NCBI GenBank assembly: GCA_937877565.1
Contig: CALFJB010000063.1
Span: forward strand, 32,551 to 96,550
Source of the DNA: an uncultured Selenomonadales bacterium
Lineage (GTDB): Bacteria; Bacillota; Negativicutes; Selenomonadales; Selenomonadaceae
DNA: 64,000 nt
Direction of reading: 5' to 3'
The position numbers and the translations under genes are program-made. Under the pieces are notes generated by a model. The model did no database searches. It had not been told where the DNA came from and saw only the letters and a list, made by a program, of their open reading frames with translations. Below, piece after piece: positions 34,967 to 43,024 of this stretch. The first letter of the stretch is position 1, and each line of letters starts with the position of its first letter.

Positions 34967-37006
34967 AATTTTGTTAATTTAGACGCGCCGTATAATCTGC
35001 AATACTACAAGCCGGGCGATTATAACAGTTACGTTGCTACCATGGGTTGCATTCGTGGAGAGGAAATTGTCTGTTATAAATATCAAGGAAAATTTTACTG
35101 CGAAGGTATAAAACGCCTTTGGGATAGAGTTAAATCTGAAACTTTGCAACAAGGCATCAGTAATTATAAAGTTTCCGAAAATCTGGAAATTTGGGACGGC
35201 GAAAATAATTTTGTAAAAGTTAAAACCGTCATCAAAAATCCTGATGTTGGAAATTGGGTACGTATAAAATTTAGCAATGGACGCGCTTTAACTGCCACTG
35301 ATGACCATCCGCTTTATACGGAAAATCGCGGGCGTATCCACGTAAACGAATTAAAAATTGGCGACACTATCAAAACTTATTATTACACGCCGAATTTTAC
35401 CAACGACGACGCCATTACAGATATAAATTTGGCGTACATTCTCGGCTTAATTATCACAGACGGGAATTATGCTCAAGATATTGCAGTTGCTCTTGACGGA
35501 CGCACCGAATCTGACGTTGAAGAAAAATATATGGAGTGCGTCAAAAAAGTTTGGGGCGGCGATTGTAGAATTAACCATTACGATCGCGGCGATAAAGGAA
35601 ATTATGACTTAATTGCTATTCACGGCGATTTAAAATCTATCAGAGAATATTTGAAAAAACTTTTTGGCGGAGAAAATAAAATTGAGCGTTCCATTCCAAG
35701 TGAAATATTTTCCGCATCGCGTGAAGTGCGCTTGTCATTTTTAGCCGGTATGATTGACGGCGACGGGAATATACTCAAATCAAAAGTTCGTATTGGCTCA
35801 ACTAATCAAGAATTGTCACTTCAACAAATGGCACTTGCTCAATCTTTGGGCTATCCTGCGCGAGTGTATTTGAATCATTACAACTCTGAAAATCCTGAAA
35901 AAATTCGTTACCGCGTAGAATTTTCAATGAGTGCTGAAATTGCTCAATATCTCGGCAGCAGCAAAAAATTAAATAATCAATGGAACGGCGCGGAGTCTAA
36001 AATTGAGACGCCTGAAATTATTTCTGTAACTTCGATTGAATATTTGGGAAGCCTCGGCGAATGTAGCTACGATGTTGAAACTGTAACAGATAAATTTACA
36101 GCATCTTTCTTAAATTCCGGCAACTGTCGTACCCGTGTAATGTCAAATGTAAATGGCGCGGAACAATCCGGCTCACGCGGCAATTTTTCATTTGTTACAA
36201 TTAACTTGCCGAAACTTGCACTTGAGGCAAAAGGCAACGTCGAAGAATTTTTCAAACTCTACGACAAATATATTACAATTTGCCACGATTATTTATTATT
36301 CCGCTTGAAAACTATCGAAGAAAAGCACGTGTATAATTTCCCGTTTTTAATGGGGCAAGGCGTCTGGATGGATTCAGATAAACTCAAGCCTACTGATACA
36401 ATCAAGGAAGTTTTAAAGCACGCCAGTTACTCAATCGGTTTTTGCGGGCTTGCAGAATGTTTGGTTGCTTTAATCGGCAAGCATCACGGACAAAGTAAAG
36501 ACGCGCAAGAATTAGGTTTAAAAATTGTTAAACACCTGCGCGAACGTACCGACGAATATACAAAACTTGAAAAACGCAACTGGACAACTTTTGGAACGCC
36601 CGCCGAATCTACCGCAGGACAATTCCAACGCGCCAATCGCAAACAGTACGGAATTATTAAAGGCGTGACAAGCCGCGATTATATGACAAATTCCAGCCAT
36701 GTGCCGGTTTATTTTCCAATTACCGCACATAATAAAATCCAGATTGAAGCACCGTACCACGCACTTTGCAACGCCGGACACATTGCCTATATCGAAATGG
36801 ACGGCGATCCAACTAAAAATCTTTCAGCGTTTGAAGCGATTGTCCGCGCAATGCACGACGCCAATATGGGATATTTTTCAATTAATCACCCCGTCGATAG
36901 AGACCCTGTTTGCGGTTACACGGGAATTATCGCCAATGAATGTCCGCACTGTCACAGAAAAGAAATTGAACGCGGCACTTTCCACATTGAAAGATTAAAT
37001 AATTGA
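34967..37006 (+). CDS. nrdD: NrdD, exon 4 (contains an in-frame intein)
   Basis: The exon starts NFVNLDAPYNLQYYKPGDYN and reaches TMG, where an intein intervenes (35048-36124). The extein resumes CRTRVMSNVNGAEQSGSRGN and runs through GQGVWMDSD, SIGFCGLAECL and NHPVDRDPVCGYTGI to CPHCHRKE. The reading frame ends with FHIERLNN. The usual continuation in this NrdD type, with a glycyl-radical motif like RRITGYLVGT, is not found in any frame before the rplU promoter. The spliced enzyme may therefore be inactive or need a radical-domain partner. No nrdG activase gene is adjacent. Confidence 0.9.
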   Translation, partial: NFVNLDAPYNLQYYKPGDYNSYVATMGCIRGEEIVCYKYQGKFYCEGIKRLWDRVKSETLQQGISNYKVSENLEIWDGENNFVKVKTVIKNPDVGNWVRIKFSNGRALTATDDHPLYTENRGRIHVNELKIGDTIKTYYYTPNFTNDDAITDINLAYILGLIITDGNYAQDIAVALDGRTESDVEEKYMECVKKVWGGDCRINHYDRGDKGNYDLIAIHGDLKSIREYLKKLFGGENKIERSIPSEIFSASREVRLSFLAGMIDGDGNILKSKVRIGSTNQELSLQQMALAQSLGYPARVYLNHYNSENPEKIRYRVEFSMSAEIAQYLGSSKKLNNQWNGAESKIETPEIISVTSIEYLGSLGECSYDVETVTDKFTASFLNSGNCRTRVMSNVNGAEQSGSRGNFSFVTINLPKLALEAKGNVEEFFKLYDKYITICHDYLLFRLKTIEEKHVYNFPFLMGQGVWMDSDKLKPTDTIKEVLKHASYSIGFCGLAECLVALIGKHHGQSKDAQELGLKIVKHLRERTDEYTKLEKRNWTTFGTPAESTAGQFQRANRKQYGIIKGVTSRDYMTNSSHVPVYFPITAHNKIQIEAPYHALCNAGHIAYIEMDGDPTKNLSAFEAIVRAMHDANMGYFSINHPVDRDPVCGYTGIIANECPHCHRKEIERGTFHIERLNN
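35048..36124 (+). mobile_element. Intein in NrdD, 359 residues, with LAGLIDADG endonuclease
   Basis: The intein begins with Cys1 (CIRGEEIVCYKY), directly after extein residues TMG, and ends ...FTASFLNSGN with the +1 extein residue Cys. Block B is LTATDDHPLYT with the TxxH pattern. Block F is CSYDVETVTDKFTASFLN. The terminal Asn is present, but the penultimate residue is Gly rather than the common His. Between the splicing blocks lie two dodecapeptides, AYILGLIITDGNY and SFLAGMIDGDGNI, so the endonuclease appears intact. The insertion is next to the conserved CRTRV cysteine of the NrdD active site. Confidence 0.93.
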
Positions 37007-37031
37007 CAGAAAAAAATTTTTATGTTATTCT
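37003..37031 (+). promoter_or_regulatory. Promoter of the rplU operon
   Basis: TTGACA (37003-37008) and TATTCT (37026-37031) are 17 bases apart. The -35 box overlaps the last codons of nrdD. Confidence 0.75.
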
Positions 37032-37036
37032 ACTGC

Positions 37037-37145
37037 GCGTCAACTAAGGCGCGTTATTTTTTTGCGCTGAAGTTTCAACCGCTCAAATAAGGTTTAAATC
37101 TGAAAAGTTTCAGTACCGAAATTGGCGAGTTCATCTTTTTTGGAG
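37037..37145 (+). promoter_or_regulatory. Ribosomal protein L21-type leader
   Basis: A structured 5' untranslated region of about 110 bases lies between the promoter and rplU. It includes GCGCGTCAACTAAGGCGCG and a CTGAAAAGTTTCAG hairpin. In Firmicutes this position holds the L21 leader, an autoregulatory RNA for the rplU operon. Identification rests on position and structure; I cannot score it against the family model. Confidence 0.5.
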
Positions 37146-37156
37146 GTGTTTTAGAA

Positions 37157-37468
37157 ATGTATGCAATTATTAAAACCGGCGGCAAACAGTACAAAGTTTC
37201 CGAAGGCGACGAAATTATTATTGAAAAATTGGAAGTCGAAGAAAAAGACTCCGTAACTTTTGAGGAAGTTTTGGGAATTTTCGACGGCGAAAAATCTAAA
37301 ATTGGTACACCCGTTGTCAAAGGCGCGAAAGTTACTGCAAGCGTTGTGAAAAATGGCAAAGGTCCCAAAATTCGTATTTTCAAATACAAACACAAGACCA
37401 ATTATCACCGTCGTCAGGGACATCGTCAACCGTTTACCAAAGTTAAAATCGAAAAAATTGAGGGCTAA
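37157..37468 (+). CDS. rplU: 50S ribosomal protein L21
   Basis: This 103-residue large-subunit protein has the canonical start MYAIIKTGGKQYKVSEGD and the C-terminal KYKHKTNYHRRQGHRQPFTK, which binds 23S rRNA. GGAGG precedes the ATG. It is the first gene of rplU-prp-rpmA, behind its own promoter and leader. Confidence 0.98.
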   Translation: MYAIIKTGGKQYKVSEGDEIIIEKLEVEEKDSVTFEEVLGIFDGEKSKIGTPVVKGAKVTASVVKNGKGPKIRIFKYKHKTNYHRRQGHRQPFTKVKIEKIEG

Positions 37469-37471
37469 TTT

Positions 37472-37813
37472 ATGATTGTTGCGGAGATTTACACGCAGGA
37501 AGACGGAAAAATTACCGGCTTTTCCATCGAAGGACACGCCAACACCGCGCCGCACGGGCAGGATATTTACTGCGCGGGCGTTTCAACAGTTACGCAAGCT
37601 GCCTATCTTTGTATTGTAAAACATTTACAGCGCGAAATTATCGGCGATTCTTCAAGCGGTAAACTTTTTCTTGAATTGAAAACGCCGCCGGACGATTTAA
37701 CAGAGGCGGTTTTTCAAACAATGTTAATCGGTCTTCTTGAAATTGAAAAACTTGCTCCACAAGCTTTAAAAGTTATTGAGCAGTCTGTAACGCAAGAAAT
37801 AGATTCAATTTGA
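37472..37813 (+). CDS. prp: Ribosomal-processing cysteine protease Prp
   Basis: Prp removes the N-terminal extension of ribosomal protein L27. The catalytic His and Cys lie in GHANTAPHGQDIYCAGVSTV. The 113-residue length and the position between rplU and rpmA are typical of Firmicutes. Its substrate, L27 with the LQLF/AHKKG cleavage site, is encoded directly downstream, so enzyme and target are cotranscribed. Confidence 0.95.
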   Translation: MIVAEIYTQEDGKITGFSIEGHANTAPHGQDIYCAGVSTVTQAAYLCIVKHLQREIIGDSSSGKLFLELKTPPDDLTEAVFQTMLIGLLEIEKLAPQALKVIEQSVTQEIDSI

Positions 37814-37860
37814 AAATTATCTCCGCAAATTTTACAAATTATCAAATTGAGGTGAAATTA

Positions 37861-38169
37861 ATGTTACAATTTGATTTACAACTTTTCGCACATAAAAAAG
37901 GCGTCAGCTCCACTCGTAACGGACGTGACAGCGAATCCAAACGTTTGGGCGTCAAGGAACAAGCCGGTACAGTTGTTACTGCAGGAAGTATTTTAGTTCG
38001 TCAACGCGGTACTCATTTTCATCCCGGCTTAAATGTTGGACGCGGCAACGACGATACACTTTACGCAAAAATCGATGGTAAAGTTTCATTTGAACGCAAA
38101 GGCAAATATCAACGCAAAATCAGCGTCTACGCAGTCGAAAAAGCCGCTGAAGTTAAACTTGCCAAATAA
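37861..38169 (+). CDS. rpmA: 50S ribosomal protein L27 with Prp-cleaved N-terminal extension
   Basis: The protein begins MLQFDLQLFAHKKGVSSTRN. The first nine residues are the extension removed by Prp after LQLF, leaving AHKKG as the mature N-terminus at the peptidyl-transferase centre. The body (GTHFHPGLNVGRGNDDTLYA) is canonical. ATG 37861 is chosen because it gives this known extension and follows GAGGTG; the longer upstream frame would be unusual. obgE, the common next gene, is absent. Confidence 0.97.
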   Translation: MLQFDLQLFAHKKGVSSTRNGRDSESKRLGVKEQAGTVVTAGSILVRQRGTHFHPGLNVGRGNDDTLYAKIDGKVSFERKGKYQRKISVYAVEKAAEVKLAK

Positions 38170-38189
38170 TTTGTACGAAATATAAATTA

Positions 38190-38222
38190 AAAACGCCGCT
38201 CAATTTGGGCGGTTGTTTTAGT
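38190..38222 (+). terminator. Probable terminator of the rplU-prp-rpmA operon
   Basis: The stem ACGCCGC/GGGCGGTT is followed by GTTTTAG. It is a moderate hairpin before the methyltransferase gene. Confidence 0.5.
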
Positions 38223-38238
38223 TTGGAGGTGATTTAAC

Positions 38239-39699
38239 TTGCCTAATCTTAGTTGGCTCGGTAAAGATAAAGTTGTTACCTATCATCAAAAAGTTGCTTA
38301 CCATTTCCTTGACAAAAAATTTTCTATTGGCGATTCTGACAACGCAATTATTCACGGCGATAATTTAATTGCGCTGAAATCTTTGTTGCCGCGCTATGAA
38401 AATAAAATCAAGTGCATTTACATTGATCCGCCGTACAATACCGGCAATGAAAATTGGATTTACAATGACAACGTTAGCGATCCGCGCTTGCAGAAATGGT
38501 TAGGGCAGGTTGTAGGCAAGGAAGGCGAAGATTTAACGCGGCACGATAAATGGCTTTGTATGATGTACCCGCGTTTAAGATTGTTGCAAAAACTTTTAGC
38601 TGACGACGGCGCAATTTTTATTTCTATCGACGATAACGAACTTTACAATTTAAAATCTATTTGTGATGAAATTTTTGGTGCAAGTAATTTCGTTGCAACT
38701 TTTCATTGGCGCAGGAGTGAAAGTCAAAACAACACCGCCAAACTTATTTCAAATGTTGCCGAATATGTTTTGTGTTACCTTAAAAATAAAACTGCAGATT
38801 CAAAATTTAACAAAATAAATTTGACTGACAAAGCCGCCAAAGAATATCGCTACAAAGATGAAAAAGGATTTTTCCGGCGCGGCACAATTTCTGACAACAC
38901 CAGAGGCAAAAATATAATTGAGGTAACCGCCCCAAACGGCACAAAAAAAATTATAAAAAGTATCCGAACAAAAGAATTTATTTTGGAACAAGATAAAAAC
39001 GGAATGATTTATTGGACTTCCGGCGGAATACCTTATTTAAAAATTTATTTGGACAATTCCGGCGGACAAATTTCAAATAATTGGTTTGATAATGTTGGAG
39101 TGAATGAAGATGCGGCTGAAACATTGGCGAATTTGAAAATTCCTTTTGAATATTCTAAGCCGGTTACATTGATTGAAAGAATTTTGCAACTTGCAACAGA
39201 CAAAGATTCAATAATTTTAGACGCCTTTGCAGGGAGCGGCACGACTGCCCACGCGGTTATAAATTTGAACAAACAGGACGGCGGCAACAGAAAATTTATT
39301 TTAATTGAATTGAATAACTACGCAGAAAACATTACAGCGGAGCGCGTTAAACGTGTTGGCGGCAGTTTTGATTTTTACGAAATTGGCGAAAGTCTTTTTG
39401 ATGACGACGATTTTATAAATGACGCTGTACCGTTTGAAAAAATCTGCGAATATATTTATTTTGCTGAAACTCGAAAAGAATTTGTACCTACTGACGAAAA
39501 AAATTTGTTAGGCGTAGATGATGACACGGCTTATTATTATTTTGGTGGCGAAAATTTAAGCTGGACGACACTTTCAAAAATTAAAACCCGTGCAAAAGTT
39601 TATGTGATTTACGCGGACGCTTGCAACCTTAGCGAAGTTGAAATGATGAAGTACAGCATACATTTTCGGCAAATTCCTTTCGATGTTCGCAAATACTAA
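38239..39699 (+). CDS. Orphan adenine-specific DNA methyltransferase (type III Mod-like, N4/N6 class)
   Basis: The protein methylates adenine, or possibly cytosine N4, in DNA. The catalytic motif IV is IYIDPPYNTGNENWIYND (DPPY) and the SAM-binding motif I is ILDAFAGSGTTAHAVI. The order with DPPY first is the beta class, as in type III Mod subunits. The 486-residue length lacks much of the central target-recognition region of large Mod proteins. No res or other restriction gene is adjacent, so it is either solitary or paired elsewhere. TTG 38239 follows GGAGGTGA. It replaces obgE at the end of the ribosomal operon, which hints at horizontal gain. Confidence 0.88.
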   Translation: MPNLSWLGKDKVVTYHQKVAYHFLDKKFSIGDSDNAIIHGDNLIALKSLLPRYENKIKCIYIDPPYNTGNENWIYNDNVSDPRLQKWLGQVVGKEGEDLTRHDKWLCMMYPRLRLLQKLLADDGAIFISIDDNELYNLKSICDEIFGASNFVATFHWRRSESQNNTAKLISNVAEYVLCYLKNKTADSKFNKINLTDKAAKEYRYKDEKGFFRRGTISDNTRGKNIIEVTAPNGTKKIIKSIRTKEFILEQDKNGMIYWTSGGIPYLKIYLDNSGGQISNNWFDNVGVNEDAAETLANLKIPFEYSKPVTLIERILQLATDKDSIILDAFAGSGTTAHAVINLNKQDGGNRKFILIELNNYAENITAERVKRVGGSFDFYEIGESLFDDDDFINDAVPFEKICEYIYFAETRKEFVPTDEKNLLGVDDDTAYYYFGGENLSWTTLSKIKTRAKVYVIYADACNLSEVEMMKYSIHFRQIPFDVRKY

Positions 39700-39735
39700 A
39701 AAAGCCCGTCTATTCGACGGGTTATTTTTTTTACT
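39698..39735. terminator. Bidirectional terminator between mod and leuD
   Basis: The stem AAGCCCGTC/GACGGGTT is flanked by A5 on the left and ATTTTTTTT on the right. It serves both convergent genes. Confidence 0.85.
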
Positions 39736-39747
39736 CAAAATTAAAAT

Positions 39748-40248
39748 TTATGCGGTTAAAGTGCCTTTTTCTTTGACGAAATTTATTAAGCCGCCCGCCT
39801 GCGCGATGCCTTGTACAAAAGTTGGGAGCGGGTGCGCGTGGTACGTTTCGCCCTTTGTAACATTTTCAATCGTGCCGCTGTCAGTGTCGATTTTTAAAAT
39901 GTCATTGGCAGAAATTTTTTCTACATCTTCGCCAATTTCTAAAAGCGGCAAGCCAATATTTATTCCATTGCGATAAAAAATTCTTGCGAAACTAGCCGCA
40001 ATTACAACTGGAATACCGCTAGCTTTAATTGCAACGGGCGCATGTTCACGGCTGGAACCGCAACCAAAATTTTTGCCGCCTACCATTATATCTCCTGCCT
40101 TGACATTCGCCGCAAAAGTTTCGTCAATGTCTACCATGCAATGTTTCGCCAATTCCGCAGGATCAAACGTATTTAAATAGCGTGCCGGAATTATAACATC
40201 AGTATCTATATTATCGCCGTAACGCCAAACTTTGCCTTCAACTTTCAT
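39748..40248 (-). CDS. leuD: 3-isopropylmalate dehydratase small subunit
   Basis: With LeuC this isomerises 2-isopropylmalate to 3-isopropylmalate in leucine synthesis. The 166-residue protein has WRYGDNIDTDVIIPARYLN, VGGKNFGCGSSREHAP and FARIFYRNGINIGLPL, all typical of the LeuD swivel domain. The short length is the archaeal/clostridial-type LeuD (HACN family). It follows leuC with a repeat element in the gap. Confidence 0.94.
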   Translation of the reverse strand: MKVEGKVWRYGDNIDTDVIIPARYLNTFDPAELAKHCMVDIDETFAANVKAGDIMVGGKNFGCGSSREHAPVAIKASGIPVVIAASFARIFYRNGINIGLPLLEIGEDVEKISANDILKIDTDSGTIENVTKGETYHAHPLPTFVQGIAQAGGLINFVKEKGTLTA

Positions 40249-40274
40249 TGTGAAAAAACTTCCTTTCAGTCAGT

Positions 40275-40352
40275 TTTTTTAGGGACTAGGGATTAAGGAC
40301 TAGGGACTAGGAAATTTTACACTAGCCCCTAGTTCCTAGCCCTTAGCCCCTA
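40275..40352. repeat. TTAGGGACTAGG-type inverted repeat between leuC and leuD
   Basis: Repeated AGGGACTAGGGATTAAGG units on one arm face CTAGCCCCTAGTTCCTAGCC on the other. The repeat overlaps the end of leuC: the last codons (ELGAKG and TAG) are made of repeat sequence. The flank TTTCAGTCAGTTTTT is the same as at the 30086 repeat. Confidence 0.75.
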
Positions 40353-41604
40353 ATTCGTCAGGAGTAGCAATTTTGCCCAAAATAGCAGACGCCGCCGCAA
40401 CGTGTGGACCTGCCAAATAAACTTCGCTGTCAACATGTCCCATACGTCCTCTAAAATTACGGTTAGTAGTAGAAACGCAACGTTCGCCCGCCGCCAAAAT
40501 TCCCATGTAGCCGCCCAAACAAGGACCGCATGTCGGACAACTTACAACGCAGCCCGCGTCAATGAAAATATCTATCCAGTGGCAGTGAATCGCCTCTTTG
40601 TAAATTTCTTGACTGCCGGGAATAATTATGCAACGTACATCAGGGTGAATTTTTCTGCCTTTCAAAATTCCCGCCGCAATATTCAAATCTTCAAGGCGTC
40701 CATTCGTGCAAGAACCAATTACAACTTGATTAATTTTAATTTCGCCCAATTCGTCAACAGGTTTAACATTTTCCGGCAAATGTGGCAACGCTACAACAGG
40801 TTTCAATTCGCTAAGATTAATTTCAACAGTTTGACAATATTTAGCGTCTTCGTCAGCGTTTACAGGCGTATATGGATAATCTACGCGGCAACCTACATAA
40901 AATTTTGTAATTTCGTCGAACGGGAAAATTCCCGCCTTGCCGCCCGCCTCAATCGCCATATTTGAAATTGTCAGCCTGTCAGTCATTGTTAATTCTTTGA
41001 CGCCTTCGCCGCTAAATTCCAGCGATTTATAAAGTGCGCCGTCAACTCCAATTTTTCCAATCAAAGTTAAAATAACGTCTTTACCGCTGATATTTTTAGG
41101 CTTTTTGCCGGTAATTTTTACATTTATGGCTTCAGGAACTTTAAACCACGCTTTACCCGTCGCAAGTCCAACGGCTAAATCAGTTGTGCCGACGCCCGTT
41201 GAAAAAGCATTTACCGCGCCATAAGTACAAGTGTGAGAATCTGCGCCAATTATCAGCATACCCGGCGCAACAATTCCAAATTCCGGCAAAATTACATGTT
41301 CAATTCCTACACGCCCCGCCTCGTAGTAATGTTTGATATTATTTTTTTTGGCGAAGTCGCGCATAATTTTTGCAAGTTCGGAGCTTTTAATATCTTTCGC
41401 CGGTTGAAAATGATCGGGGATTAATGCAATTTTTTCGGGGTTAAAAACCGGCTTGCCAATTTTTTCAAATTCCTTGATTGAAGGCGGTCCCGTTACGTCG
41501 TTTGCCATAACCAAATCTAAATCGCAAATGACAAGTTGCCCCGCCTCAACGGATTCTAAGCCCGCGTGGCGTGCAATTATTTTTTCGCTTATCGTCATTC
41601 CCAA
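40336..41604 (-). CDS. leuC: 3-isopropylmalate dehydratase large subunit
   Basis: This aconitase-family iron-sulfur enzyme binds a 4Fe-4S cluster through three cysteines, seen in VIGSCTNGRLEDL and SCPTCGPCLGGYMG. Other motifs are IIGADSHTCTYGAVNAFSTG and NFRGRMGHVDSEVYLAGP. TTG 41604 gives the usual MGMTISEKIIARHAG start and follows AGGAGAG. It starts 5 bases after the stop of the glycosyltransferase gene, so they may share a transcript. No leuA or leuB is in the window. Confidence 0.95.
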   Translation of the reverse strand: MGMTISEKIIARHAGLESVEAGQLVICDLDLVMANDVTGPPSIKEFEKIGKPVFNPEKIALIPDHFQPAKDIKSSELAKIMRDFAKKNNIKHYYEAGRVGIEHVILPEFGIVAPGMLIIGADSHTCTYGAVNAFSTGVGTTDLAVGLATGKAWFKVPEAINVKITGKKPKNISGKDVILTLIGKIGVDGALYKSLEFSGEGVKELTMTDRLTISNMAIEAGGKAGIFPFDEITKFYVGCRVDYPYTPVNADEDAKYCQTVEINLSELKPVVALPHLPENVKPVDELGEIKINQVVIGSCTNGRLEDLNIAAGILKGRKIHPDVRCIIIPGSQEIYKEAIHCHWIDIFIDAGCVVSCPTCGPCLGGYMGILAAGERCVSTTNRNFRGRMGHVDSEVYLAGPHVAAASAILGKIATPDELGAKG

Positions 41605-41609
41605 TTTTA

Positions 41610-42920
41610 TCACTCTCCTAAAGTTTCAGGCGCGTAGCGTCTTTGTATTTCTTTTAAAACAGTGTCCGGCTTCTGCCAATTCAACTGATTTTTCCAATTT
41701 AATTTATTCAGGAAATTGCCTTTCAAAATTTTATCGTATGGACATTGCGCGTAAGGCAATTCCAACATTCCCAACAAATTCCAAGCTTTATCATTGTTAA
41801 TTGGCACAGAGTCAAAAAATTTTTTCACGGCAGGAATATTTTCATACGCCATATCCATCATATAATCCATTAAAACATAATCAATAATTTCATCAAATTC
41901 GCGCCAATATTCGTTGTAAAATTCTTTCTCAAACGCAAAAAGCGGATTGTGCAAAATTGCCGTGCCTTGAATAAATCCCGCCCAACGTCCGTATGACGGC
42001 GTACTTATAAACGGGCAGAAATTGCTTTTTTCTTGAAAAAATTTTTGGGTATAATATGGCAACTTCCAAAAATGTTTGTAATTTTCAAGTGGCTCTGTAA
42101 CTAAAACGGTTGAATCAAGCCACAAACCGCCGGATTGCTCCAATAAATTTATTCTGATAACATCTGAAAAATGCGCAGACGAAATTTTCCCGTCCTTGAA
42201 TTTTTTTATAATATACTCCGGCAATGTAACATAATCTGAAAAATTATTCTCGTCTATGAAAACAATTTTGTATTTGCCCGCGTTCTGCTTTAAACTGTTG
42301 TAACAGCATTGAATCAGAGGCGGTAAATTTTCTTCGCCCTGCAACCAACAAAAATAAATCTTATAGTCTTTTTGTGCAACTTTGGGACAATTTCTATCAT
42401 TGATAACCGAATTTGAATATTTTTTTACCAAATCAGAATATTTATCCTGAAGGAATTTTTTAATCTGCTGATTGCGGCGAATGTGAGCGCGTCGCGTAAT
42501 GCTTGCATCAAGGATTGTATAGCCATTTAATATAGAAAAAGCATTGAAGTCTTCGCGCAGTTTTTCAGACCACAAATTTTGATCTGACAAATTTCTAAAC
42601 TCTTTAGAATCGCCAAGCAACAAAAATGCCAATGCAAAATATTGACGGTGTACAGAATTTTTTGCCTGACTTATCAAAGGCTTTATCTTCTCTACAATTT
42701 CTTTTGTTTGTTCCTTTGAATTTTCGACGAATTGCAGTAAATTTACAAGTTTCCAATAACTGCTGTACCAATCTTGCAAGTGTAATTCAGACATTTTTTC
42801 CGATGAAAAATTTATTAAACGTTCTGCAATTCTTGCCCTTTGCATTGTTAAATTTTCTTGAAATTCTTTGTTAATTTCATTTTCAAAAAATTCAACGTCA
42901 GGAATTATTTTTTCCGGCAA
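41610..42920 (-). CDS. Capsular-polysaccharide-type glycosyltransferase
   Basis: The C-terminal half has the Caps_synth/GT32-like pattern: KIYFCWLQGEENLPPLIQCC, VFIDENNFSDYVTLPEYI, and the DxD-containing SDVIRINLLEQSGGLWLDST. The N-terminal 150 residues are helical with no assigned domain. There is no signal peptide, so it should act in the cytoplasm on a polysaccharide or lipid acceptor. The TTG start follows AAGGAGG. Its stop lies just before leuC; the pairing is probably accidental. Confidence 0.82.
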   Translation of the reverse strand: MPEKIIPDVEFFENEINKEFQENLTMQRARIAERLINFSSEKMSELHLQDWYSSYWKLVNLLQFVENSKEQTKEIVEKIKPLISQAKNSVHRQYFALAFLLLGDSKEFRNLSDQNLWSEKLREDFNAFSILNGYTILDASITRRAHIRRNQQIKKFLQDKYSDLVKKYSNSVINDRNCPKVAQKDYKIYFCWLQGEENLPPLIQCCYNSLKQNAGKYKIVFIDENNFSDYVTLPEYIIKKFKDGKISSAHFSDVIRINLLEQSGGLWLDSTVLVTEPLENYKHFWKLPYYTQKFFQEKSNFCPFISTPSYGRWAGFIQGTAILHNPLFAFEKEFYNEYWREFDEIIDYVLMDYMMDMAYENIPAVKKFFDSVPINNDKAWNLLGMLELPYAQCPYDKILKGNFLNKLNWKNQLNWQKPDTVLKEIQRRYAPETLGE

Positions 42921-43024
42921 ATTAAAAACCTCCTTGCTATAATATCGCGCAAATTATACTACAAAAATTTTATTGCTACAATCGCCGTTAAATGTTAAAA
43001 TTCACTTCCATTTGAGGTGATGAA

